Source: Methanobacteriota archaeon (lineage in GTDB: Archaea > Thermoplasmatota > Poseidoniia > Poseidoniales > Poseidoniaceae). From it: DNA of 37,491 nucleotides. Shown here piece by piece: positions 7,513 to 14,345 of this stretch. Position numbers and translations under genes: made by a program. The stretch's first letter is position 1. Each line of letters starts with the position of its first letter. The DNA is taken from positions 1 through 37,491 of the forward strand of contig NZMM01000091.1 of NCBI GenBank assembly GCA_002694585.1, in the 5' to 3' direction. A model generated the notes under the pieces. That model made no database searches. It was not told where the DNA came from and saw nothing but the letters and a program-made list of their open reading frames with translations.

Positions 7513-8529
7513 ATGCGCTCTGGGGCACGCACCTTCATACTCGCCACCGTGCTCCTCGCCGGGTGTGGCTCTAGTACGGCGTCAACGTCGGTCCCCGCAG
7601 CGCCCATTGCGACGACAACCACCTCGGTAGCCACCGTGGGAGAACCCAAGGCCGAAGAAGTTGATGTTGCCAACAAGGCCGCCGCAGCCCCGGTGCTGCC
7701 GGTGACGGTCCTAGACCATGTTGGTAACGAGGTCACAATTGCAGCAGTCGATCGCATCATCCCACTCGACGGCACCGTCGCCGAGGTCGTTTTCGCGCTC
7801 GGACTCGGTGCCAACGTCGTTGCGACTGACCTCTCGGCCACGTACCCACCCGAGGCCGACGCCCTTCCGGAGATTGGGTACCAGCGGTCACTGACCGCCG
7901 AGTCGATCGCCAGGTTCGCTCCCACCGTGCTTCTCGCTACCGAGATCGCCGGGCCCGAGGGCGCGCTCGACGACCTCCGTCGCCTCGGCTACCCGCTGGT
8001 GATCGTCCCCAACGAAGCGTCACCGGAGGGCCCCGCTGCCAAGATTCGTGCTGTCGCTGCGGCGCTTGGTGTTCCCGAGCGCGGCGAGGTGCTGGCCGTC
8101 GAGCTGGAGACGACCATCGCCTCCAATCGTGTGGAATCCGCTGACGACCCGCCCATCGTGATCTCGCTCTACCTGCGCGGTGAGTCAACACAGTTCGTAC
8201 TCGGAGAGGCCTCCGCTACGCACTGGCTTATCGAAGCTGCTGGTGGGATTGATGCCGCCGACCTGCTCGGCATTGGGGAGGGGTCACCGGTCAACGCCGA
8301 GGCGATCCTCGCGATCGAGCCCGACATCATCCTCGTCCCCGATGCCGGTCTCGACTCAGTCGGTGGCATCGAGGGCCTGATGGATGTCGGCGGCCTGGGA
8401 CAGACCCCAGCGGGCCAGAATCTCGCCGTCATTAGTCGTGACGACCAACTCCTTCTCGGCAACGGTCCCCGCACCGGGGCGCTGCTAGCCGAGCTTCGTA
8501 CCGCCTTTGAGGAGCTCACCGCACCATGA
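7513..8529 (+). CDS. hmuT: HmuT-like heme-binding lipoprotein of an ABC importer
   Basis: A 338-residue periplasmic-binding-type lipoprotein. The signal peptide ends in the lipobox LLAGC (Cys18), followed by a low-complexity linker. The mature part has the HmuT hallmarks: PLDGTVAEVVFALGLG, the DLSATYPPEA loop, LPEIGYQRSL and LLATEIAGP, so heme is the expected ligand; heme ligands were not assigned. No ribosome site precedes the ATG, which touches the operator, so translation may be leaderless. It is the first of four genes joined by ATGA overlaps, leading to a heme-degrading enzyme. Its permease and ATPase are probably those at 14346-17495, the only such genes in the window. A different iron chelate is the main alternative ligand. 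Confidence 0.87.
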   Translation: MRSGARTFILATVLLAGCGSSTASTSVPAAPIATTTTSVATVGEPKAEEVDVANKAAAAPVLPVTVLDHVGNEVTIAAVDRIIPLDGTVAEVVFALGLGANVVATDLSATYPPEADALPEIGYQRSLTAESIARFAPTVLLATEIAGPEGALDDLRRLGYPLVIVPNEASPEGPAAKIRAVAAALGVPERGEVLAVELETTIASNRVESADDPPIVISLYLRGESTQFVLGEASATHWLIEAAGGIDAADLLGIGEGSPVNAEAILAIEPDIILVPDAGLDSVGGIEGLMDVGGLGQTPAGQNLAVISRDDQLLLGNGPRTGALLAELRTAFEELTAP

Positions 8530-9089
8530 ACACCGTCTTCGAACGACTCCGTCTCACCGTCGGTCTCGCACATGCCGTATCTGGAGCGACGCTGATCGTC
8601 GACACCTGCCAGGGCGACCGCCTCGAGGTCGGGGCCTCTCCGAACGCTGACCTGGACCTGTGCACGATGCGTCGCTCAGTGATCGGGTCGGCGCGGCTTG
8701 GGCGGCCCGACGATGCGTGGGCCGACACCAACCTCACGATCGGCGGTCTGCTGGATCGTCACCGCGGCGATATCCACCGCCGCCGGTTCGGGGCAATCGA
8801 GCACTGGTTCGCAACCCTGCTTCACCCCGGTCACGTTTTCGACCGAATCGAGAACCTCGATGCCGACCCCAACCTTGCGGCGCTCGTCGAGGTGAACCTG
8901 AAACCCGATCCAGGGCTCGGTGTGACCGTCGTTGCAGTCCGTGCGGTCGCAGGGGGCACCGAGGAGCACGTCGCCGAGGTCGCCGAGATCGCCTACGCCG
9001 CGTGCCTAGCTGACGAACTGGAATACGAGACGCAGACCCGTTCACTGAGAGCGACTGCCCGCACTCATGACAAGGAAGGCACCAGATGA
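8526..9089 (+). CDS. Conserved protein of unknown function, heme-operon paralogue B
   Basis: A 187-residue soluble protein with no recognised domain. It is a full-length relative of the protein at 5918-6430; shared features include ERLxL, VGxxPxADxxxC, a WFA motif near residue 97 and LGVTVVAV near 137-144, but the C-terminal tail differs. It is coupled on both sides by ATGA overlaps: its start lies in the stop of the HmuT-like gene and its stop in the start of mhuD. Co-translation between heme capture and heme breakdown suggests a cytosolic step such as heme transfer, holding released iron, or product handling. That is inference from position only. Confidence 0.88.
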   Translation: MNTVFERLRLTVGLAHAVSGATLIVDTCQGDRLEVGASPNADLDLCTMRRSVIGSARLGRPDDAWADTNLTIGGLLDRHRGDIHRRRFGAIEHWFATLLHPGHVFDRIENLDADPNLAALVEVNLKPDPGLGVTVVAVRAVAGGTEEHVAEVAEIAYAACLADELEYETQTRSLRATARTHDKEGTR

Positions 9090-9406
9090 GCATCGTTCGT
9101 ATCAACGCCATCACCGTGCCGCCCGACGCTGGCAACGAACTAATGCGTCGGTTCGAGCAGCGAGTCGGTGAGGTTGAGACCATGAAGGGCTTCGAGAGCT
9201 TAGAGCTGCTGAGGCCGGCCGATGGCGACACCTGGTTCGTGTACACGCGATGGGCGTCCGAGGCCGACTTCCTCGGGTGGGTGAGTTCCCCCGCGTTCGC
9301 TCGGGGCCACGCCGAGGCCAGCGAGCAGCCGGTTGCGCACGGCGCTGAACTGTTGTCGTTCGACATCGTTCTCGAAGCAGCCCCGATTTCGAAAGACGCC
9401 GCATGA
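9086..9406 (+). CDS. mhuD: MhuD-type heme-degrading monooxygenase
   Basis: A 106-residue dimeric ferredoxin-like-fold (ABM/IsdG family) enzyme. It closely resembles Mycobacterium tuberculosis MhuD over its whole length: VRINAI at the start with Asn7, the LLRP segment, Trp65 and His75 as likely heme ligand, then PVAHGAELLSFDIVLE. MhuD opens heme in the cytoplasm and releases iron, giving mycobilins without carbon monoxide in the mycobacterial enzyme. Here Trp65 is shifted one residue relative to Asn7, with a balancing insertion before His75; this does not disturb the key residues. It is the third gene of the coupled operon, overlapping both neighbours. Confidence 0.92.
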   Translation: MSIVRINAITVPPDAGNELMRRFEQRVGEVETMKGFESLELLRPADGDTWFVYTRWASEADFLGWVSSPAFARGHAEASEQPVAHGAELLSFDIVLEAAPISKDAA

Positions 9407-10830
9407 TGCGTTCCCTCCGCTTCACATTTGTCGGCGTCGCTGCGCTGGCCCTCCTCGCTGCGGCCTGTGGCAACAACGACGACGCTTTGGAGCCGGAATC
9501 GGCGTCCGCGTCTGCCTTCGCCGGCGTGTCAGCGTCAGAACCTGCGACCGAAATCACTAGCGATTCGACACCATTGAGTGAATCCGAACCCGCCGTAAAC
9601 ACGATCATTCACACCTTTGGCGAGACCGTTATTGAGGGCACGCCCCAACGAGTCATGACCCTTGGCTTCTCCGAGCAAGACCCCGTGCTCGCCCTCGGCG
9701 TTACGCCCATCGCCGTGCGCGAGTGGTTCGGCGAGTTTCCGTATGCCACCTGGCCCTGGGCGACTGACGAACTGGGCGATGGTACGCCTGACGTGCTCAC
9801 CATGGCCTTCGGCGAACTCAACTACGAGGCGATTGCTGGGCTCGCACCGGACCTGATCATCGCGACCCACGCTGGCATCACCCAGGAGGAGTTTGACATC
9901 CTCTCCGAGATCGCACCGACGATCCCCGAGGCTGCTGGCACCGCTGCCTTCAGCATGTCGTGGCAGGAACAGACCCAGGTGATCGGCGACGCTTTGGGGC
10001 TGAGCGAAGAAGCCGCCCAACGGATCCGCCTCACCCAGGCGTCGATTCTCGATGCCGCTCGTATCAACGACAACTTCGGTGGCGCCACCCTCGCCTGGCT
10101 CAATGCGAACGAGGGAGGTGAGTACTGGGTCGTCGGCGACACCCCACCTACACGCTTCTTCAGCGACCTGGGGTTCACCCGGAGCGCTGAGCTCACCGAG
10201 GCCATAGGCGATCTCGACTCGCTCCAGATCAGCGCCGAGCAACTCAACCTGCTTGACGTCGATCGGCTCATCATCGCCGCAGACCCCGTCACCCAGGGGG
10301 CGATCGAGGCCGATTCGCTATGGCAGAGTCTTTCGGTCTTCCAAGACGACCGCGTCGTCTGGGTTCCGCAAAGAAGTGAGCTCTTTGGGGCGCTCAGCTT
10401 CTCGACAATCCTGAGCGTGGAATTCCTCGTTGAGAAATTGGTCCCCCTTTTGGCCGAGCCCGGCTCAGCGGACACATCTGACGCCGAGCTCAGCCCTGAG
10501 GCGGAGGCGGCCATGGCTGCCTTCGCCCTGGTCTACGACAGCGAGGCGGCTTGGGAGGAAAAGGCCCTCCACCTCGAGAACGCAAGCTCGCTTGAAGCAA
10601 GCAACACCGTTTACCGGGAAGGTGCATCGAATAGCGGCGGTATCTCACTCAATCCCACCAGCGCCACTATCAACGGCGACGTGGCCACCATTATCTACGA
10701 CGTCTACTTCGGCGATAGCCCCGCATACACCGACCTCGATCGGGTAATCACTCGAGTCGACGGCGTGTGGGTCGTCACCGAAGAGGACTTCTGCGGCTTC
10801 CTGGCGTCGGCGCGCACCCCGTGCAACTGA
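9403..10830 (+). CDS. Iron-siderophore-type binding lipoprotein with C-terminal extra domain
   Basis: A 475-residue lipoprotein. The signal peptide ends in LLAAAC (Cys22). Residues about 65-355 form an FecB/FepB-like iron-chelate binding protein (PQRVMTLGFSEQDPVLALGVTPIAV, then EAIAGLAPDLIIA). Residues about 365-475 are an added domain, starting SPEAEAAMAAFALVYDS and ending in a short cysteine-containing tail, which resembles the small accessory domains of secreted Acidimicrobiia proteins. This makes it longer than usual for the family. The ATG at 9403 overlaps the mhuD stop; a second ATG follows immediately. It ends the operon and gives the system a second binding protein next to the HmuT-like one. 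Ligand unknown. Confidence 0.87.
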   Translation: MMRSLRFTFVGVAALALLAAACGNNDDALEPESASASAFAGVSASEPATEITSDSTPLSESEPAVNTIIHTFGETVIEGTPQRVMTLGFSEQDPVLALGVTPIAVREWFGEFPYATWPWATDELGDGTPDVLTMAFGELNYEAIAGLAPDLIIATHAGITQEEFDILSEIAPTIPEAAGTAAFSMSWQEQTQVIGDALGLSEEAAQRIRLTQASILDAARINDNFGGATLAWLNANEGGEYWVVGDTPPTRFFSDLGFTRSAELTEAIGDLDSLQISAEQLNLLDVDRLIIAADPVTQGAIEADSLWQSLSVFQDDRVVWVPQRSELFGALSFSTILSVEFLVEKLVPLLAEPGSADTSDAELSPEAEAAMAAFALVYDSEAAWEEKALHLENASSLEASNTVYREGASNSGGISLNPTSATINGDVATIIYDVYFGDSPAYTDLDRVITRVDGVWVVTEEDFCGFLASARTPCN

Positions 10831-10888
10831 CCCCAACTCCTGAAGGGCCCTCCTAACCCCCTTCTGCAGGGCAACAGGCGGCATTCTC

Positions 10889-10983
10889 GCCCGCCGAGTC
10901 CGTAGCTGCGAGCGGACTCGGCGGGCGGTGTCGCGCTCAAACGAGCGCTGCTTCGACGGCAGAGCCGCCTTTTGCGACGGCGG
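10889..10983 (+). other. Three consecutive hairpins in the leader before the GDT1-like gene
   Basis: The gap 10831-11066 has no gene. It holds a 14-bp perfect stem (10889-10902 with 10913-10926), then GCGCTC/GAGCGC with loop AAAC (10933-10948), then CCGCC/GGCGG (10965-10983). The first could end the upstream operon but has no T run. The group could instead be a structured 5' leader of the transporter. I see no match to the yybP-ykoY manganese riboswitch. Confidence 0.55.
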
Positions 10984-11066
10984 AGGCGAGAACGGCACGA
11001 TGAAAGAGGCCATTTGACCAAGACGCATTGCGGCGTGGTGGCCCGGAGTTACGGCATGCTGCAGGT

Positions 11067-11639
11067 GTGCAGGATCTCCTAACGGCATTCGGGCTGGTGT
11101 TCGTCGCCGAGCTTGGAGACAAGACCCAACTCGCGGCGGCTGGCTTCGCAACCCGCTATCAAGCTCGCCTAGTCGCGGCCGGCGTCGTTGTCGGCTACGT
11201 CGCAGTCAGCTCGATATCGGTATTGATCGGCGCCGTCGCCGGTGCCGCCTTTCCCACCCGAGCCGTAAACATCGCCGCAGCGCTCGTATTCATCATTGTC
11301 GGGTTCGCCACCCTGCGCGCCGGCGACCCCGATGCCGGCGCCCCTAAACAGTCAGGGAGCGGCCGAGCGGCGGTGGGCGTCGCCGGGTCGATCGCGCTGG
11401 CGATTGTGCTGGCCGAACTCGGCGACAAGACGATGCTTGCAACGATCTCGCTAGCGGCCAGCGGCGAAACGGTCGCCACATGGATCGGAGCGACGGCCGG
11501 CATCACCTCGGCGGGACTCCTCGGGGTCGTGTTTGGCGACGCCATCGCTCGACGGATGCCCCTGCAAGTCGTTCGGCTCGGCGCGGCGGCACTCTTTCTT
11601 AGCATTGGTCTCTTGGTCCTAACCGTTGAGCTCCGATAG
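11067..11639 (+). CDS. GDT1/TMEM165 (UPF0016) family metal transporter
   Basis: A 190-residue membrane protein made of two related three-helix halves, each with the family signature: ELGDKTQLA near the N-terminus and ELGDKTMLA in the middle. Members export Mn2+ (MneA/Mnx type) or move Ca2+; the acidic residues of both motifs line the path. The start is placed at the GTG at 11067, giving the normal short N-terminus VQDLLTAFG; an upstream ATG at 11028 would add 13 atypical residues. A manganese exporter beside a regulator with a MntR-like metal site suggests that the locus may balance iron against manganese. Confidence 0.85.
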   Translation: MQDLLTAFGLVFVAELGDKTQLAAAGFATRYQARLVAAGVVVGYVAVSSISVLIGAVAGAAFPTRAVNIAAALVFIIVGFATLRAGDPDAGAPKQSGSGRAAVGVAGSIALAIVLAELGDKTMLATISLAASGETVATWIGATAGITSAGLLGVVFGDAIARRMPLQVVRLGAAALFLSIGLLVLTVELR

Positions 11640-11644
11640 CCTGG

Positions 11645-11658
11645 TTAGGTATACCTAA
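11645..11658. promoter_or_regulatory. DtxR-type operator upstream of the siderophore-interacting protein
   Basis: TTAGGTATACCTAA, identical to the box at 6662-6675 and perfectly palindromic. It lies 45 bases before the GTG start at 11703 and should control that gene and the one after it. Confidence 0.87.
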
Positions 11659-11702
11659 CTGATCACAGCCTGATCAAAATACTCCGATGGGAGAAGTCGT
11701 CC

Positions 11703-12497
11703 GTGTACGCAGAAGTTCGCTCAGTTGAGCGCCTGACCCCATCGATGATTCGCATCGTCTTGTCCGGTGGTGAGCTCCACGCGTTCGAGCCCTCCTCCGC
11801 CACCGACGCGTATATCAACGCCCGATTTCTTCCATTGAACTCGCCAATCTCAGTGCCGTTCACCGACGACGACCTCGATGGCGTTGACGCAGAGCTGCGA
11901 CCAAAGCCACGACGCTTTACCGTACGACGCTGGAACGCTGACGCCTCAGAGCTGACCATCGACTTTGTTGCCCACGGTGACGTCGGCTTCGCCGGCAGTT
12001 GGGCACAACGCGCAAAGCCCGGTGACCGGCTTCAATTCTCCGGCCCGAGCGGCTCGTACCGACCTTCGATTGACGTTGATTGGCACCTCATGGTCGGCGA
12101 CGAATCGGCGCTGCCCGCAATCGGGGCAGCGCTCGAGGCAATAGAGCCCGGGCGGCAAGTCCAGGTTGTCGCTGTCGTCGACGACGCAGGGTGTGAACTT
12201 GACCTCCCGAGTCGAGGTGACGTGTCGATCACCTGGCTGCACCGGGAGGGCGTCGACGATATCGAGGCTCTACTTCCTAATTCCGTTGCGGCAATGACCT
12301 TTCCGGAGGGAAGTTTCGACGTCTTCGTTCACGGCGAGGCCGCAGAGGTGCGCGCCGTGCGTAAACACTTGCTCGCAGAGCGAGGCGTCTCCTCGGACCG
12401 TGCATCAATCTCGCCGTATTGGCGCCGCACCTACACCGACGAGGCCTGGCGGGAGATTAAGCGCGACTGGGTCGCTGACCAGGCCAACGACGTCTGA
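11703..12497 (+). CDS. Siderophore-interacting protein (FAD ferric-siderophore reductase)
   Basis: A 264-residue cytosolic flavoprotein of the SIP/ViuB family, which reduces iron in imported ferric chelates to release it. Visible signatures are RRFTVRRW (FAD-binding RxYT-type motif), GFAGSWAQRAKPGD (the GPAxxWA segment that contacts the flavin), GDESALPAI (NAD(P)H side) and the C-terminal YWRRTYTDEAWR helix. The GTG at 11703 follows GGGAGAAG at a suitable distance; an operator lies further upstream. The PPOX flavoprotein follows after 43 bases, probably in the same transcript. It fits with the FecCD/FecE importer downstream. Confidence 0.93.
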   Translation: MYAEVRSVERLTPSMIRIVLSGGELHAFEPSSATDAYINARFLPLNSPISVPFTDDDLDGVDAELRPKPRRFTVRRWNADASELTIDFVAHGDVGFAGSWAQRAKPGDRLQFSGPSGSYRPSIDVDWHLMVGDESALPAIGAALEAIEPGRQVQVVAVVDDAGCELDLPSRGDVSITWLHREGVDDIEALLPNSVAAMTFPEGSFDVFVHGEAAEVRAVRKHLLAERGVSSDRASISPYWRRTYTDEAWREIKRDWVADQANDV

Positions 12498-12540
12498 CAC
12501 CGCCATCCCGGCCAACGCCGGCCGCCCCCTCGGGAGACCC

Positions 12541-13218
12541 ATGAAAGACCGCACGGCCTTCAATGAAACCCTCACCTCCGTTGAGGACCTTGACAACCTC
12601 TACCGCGCTCCATCCCAGGGGGTGAAGGACAAGGAGACCGAAAGACTTGATCTGGGCTGTCGAGATTTCATTGCGATGTCGCCCTTCGTATTGGTGGGCA
12701 CGGTGAACACCGAAGGCGACCTCGACGTCTCTCCCCGGGGCGGGCCGACCGGATTCGTCAAGGTGCTCGACGAGTACCGGCTCGCAATTCCCGACCTTAA
12801 CGGCAACAACCGCCTCGATTCGATCCGCAACATCATCGCTAACGGCCGAGTTAGCCTGATCTTTTTGATCCCCGGTCTCGGCGAGACCCTGCGGGTTAAC
12901 GGTAGCGCATGCGTCACCACCGACGACTTAGTGCTGGATCTGTTCAGCGACGAATTCCGCCGGCCCAAGTCGGCGATTGGGGTGACCATCGAACACGGCT
13001 TCATTCACTGCGCAAAGTCGATCCGGCGCAGTGGGCTTTGGGAACCGGACACGTGGGCAAATCCAACGGCACTTCCGTCGGCGGGGCAGATCCTCGTCGA
13101 TCACATTGGAGCCGGCGATTTCATCACCGGCGCTCAACTCGACGAAGACTTAGCAAGGACCTACGCAAACGACCTCGCTGCCGACAGGCCCGGTGGGCCG
13201 ACAGCGAGCGGAGACTGA
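12541..13218 (+). CDS. PPOX-type FMN-binding flavoprotein (DR2398-like)
   Basis: A 225-residue protein with the split-barrel FMN fold of the pyridoxamine-phosphate-oxidase superfamily. Features are MSPFVLVGTVNTEGDLDVSPRGGPTGFV, NGNNRLDSIRNIIANGRVSLIFLIPGLGETLRVNG and a late IHCAKSIRRSGLW segment, as in the MSMEG_1061/DR2398 subgroup. The substrate is unknown; in this position a flavin-dependent reduction linked to iron or heme is plausible. The ATG at 12541 follows TCGGGAGA and is preferred over starts inside the upstream gene. The 137 bases to the convergent hugZ-like gene hold only a weak hairpin (13235-13250). Confidence 0.85.
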   Translation: MKDRTAFNETLTSVEDLDNLYRAPSQGVKDKETERLDLGCRDFIAMSPFVLVGTVNTEGDLDVSPRGGPTGFVKVLDEYRLAIPDLNGNNRLDSIRNIIANGRVSLIFLIPGLGETLRVNGSACVTTDDLVLDLFSDEFRRPKSAIGVTIEHGFIHCAKSIRRSGLWEPDTWANPTALPSAGQILVDHIGAGDFITGAQLDEDLARTYANDLAADRPGGPTASGD

Positions 13219-13355
13219 GCCGACAGGGTCAATCGGCGGCGCCAACCGCCTTAGCCGGGGGCACGACCGTTGTCGGGTCACCGTCGATAGCCAGCTACAG
13301 CTCAGGAATGATCTCGTCGAGCACGAAATTGATACTCAGGGGACTCGCATAGCAA

Positions 13356-14150
13356 TCAGCTCGATGCTTGGGCGCGTGCCTCGCCAAGAAGTTCGATCAC
13401 AGCTGGGCGTGCCTGATCGGAATCGGTGAGTGGGTTAGCGAACGGCAACCTCGCCATACGCGGTCCGGCTGGGGTGTCTGCGGTAAGCGTCACCCCGTAG
13501 CGGTCGATTCCCACCATCTTCGCGTCGGTCGCATCGTCGAGACCGGCGAGCACCTGCACGTAGAGCAGGTTGGCGTCGCGATGGTCGTCATTCATGTGCT
13601 CGACGACGCCACCGGCGACCTCGGAAAGCGGATCGACCTCAGCTTCGGCATAGCCGTCAGCATCGACCCAGCTCATGTGACCGAAGCCACCGACGTAGCG
13701 GACCGACTCGACGTTGATGCGCCAGAAACCGAAGTCGGTGAAGTCGGCGTAATAGGACGCGTACGGATGCTTCTCGAGATAGCGATTACGGAGATCACCG
13801 GGCTGCTCAAGCATCTCGATTCGCCCGACGATGGTAAGACGGGCGTTCCCGAGCGGGTCACCGTCGCCGCTCATGTCGACCATGAGCATGCTCACTCGGT
13901 CGTCACCGCGAGCGTTGACCGTGTGCTCGGCCATCTCGCTAATCAGCACGATCGGCTGACCAACATCATCGGCTGCGTACGAAACAACGCTGCCGTATGG
14001 GTAGCCCGCTGCAGTCAAAGTCGACAGCGTCGCCATTCGGTTCGCGGCGACGAGCGTGCGAGACAACTCGGCGTCGATCGGAAAAGATGATGGATCACCT
14101 GCGATCGGTGGGCCCGCCTGGCCTCCACCATGTTCTTTCGGCCGACTCAT
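13356..14150 (-). CDS. HugZ-like heme oxygenase (PPOX plus DUF2470 domains)
   Basis: A 264-residue protein with an N-terminal split-barrel PPOX domain (about 30-165: MATLSTLTAAGYPYGSVVSYA and later GNARLTIVGRI) and a C-terminal DUF2470 domain beginning VVEHMNDDHRDANLLYV. This pairing is that of HugZ/ChuZ, which bind and cleave heme; a histidine in the C-terminal part is the known heme ligand in those enzymes. It is a second, unrelated heme-breakdown enzyme besides mhuD. The ATG is preceded by GGAG and overlaps, as ATGA, the stop of a binding-protein remnant, so it may once have followed a complete binding-protein gene. Confidence 0.85.
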   Translation of the reverse strand: MSRPKEHGGGQAGPPIAGDPSSFPIDAELSRTLVAANRMATLSTLTAAGYPYGSVVSYAADDVGQPIVLISEMAEHTVNARGDDRVSMLMVDMSGDGDPLGNARLTIVGRIEMLEQPGDLRNRYLEKHPYASYYADFTDFGFWRINVESVRYVGGFGHMSWVDADGYAEAEVDPLSEVAGGVVEHMNDDHRDANLLYVQVLAGLDDATDAKMVGIDRYGVTLTADTPAGPRMARLPFANPLTDSDQARPAVIELLGEARAQASS

Positions 14151-14338
14151 GGGAATACTCCTTCGAGATCATCCAGAACCATATTCGCCGCTGCGACCCC
14201 ACCTTGCTGCCACGCCAACGGATCAACAACGAGGACGTTCCCCGATTCGGCTGCGCCGAGGGTCGAGTAGAGCGGATGGTCGAGCACTGAGGGGAGTGTA
14301 CAGAGTCCCTCGTAAATGTTATTAGGACTACCTATCAT
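14147..14338 (-). pseudogene. C-terminal remnant of an FecB-like binding protein
   Basis: Reading the minus strand gives up to 63 residues. Their second half (LDHPLYSTLGAAESGNVLVV, then DPLAWQQGG and VLDDLEGVFP) looks like the last 45 or so residues of iron-siderophore binding proteins: the segment with the conserved 'plw/ply..L.Av..G.v..vd' pattern and terminal helix. The signal peptide and main lobes are missing; upstream sequence is the divergent permease gene. The fragment keeps an open frame and overlaps the hugZ-like ATG as ATGA. It starts inside a DtxR-type box, so a short peptide could still be made. It is most simply a deleted gene whose tail survives as a coupling leader. Confidence 0.6.
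14322..14335. promoter_or_regulatory. DtxR-type operator between hugZ side and permease operon
   Basis: TTAGGACTACCTAT keeps both half sites (TTAGG and CCTA) with a changed centre. It lies only 10 bases before the GTG at 14346 of the permease operon and upstream of the minus-strand hugZ-like gene, so it could act in both directions. Confidence 0.72.
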
Positions 14339-14345
14339 CAGCGTA

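Noticed and set aside
10831..11066. yybP-ykoY manganese riboswitch
   Set aside because: The family's conserved paired loops were not found by eye; only unrelated GC-rich hairpins are present.
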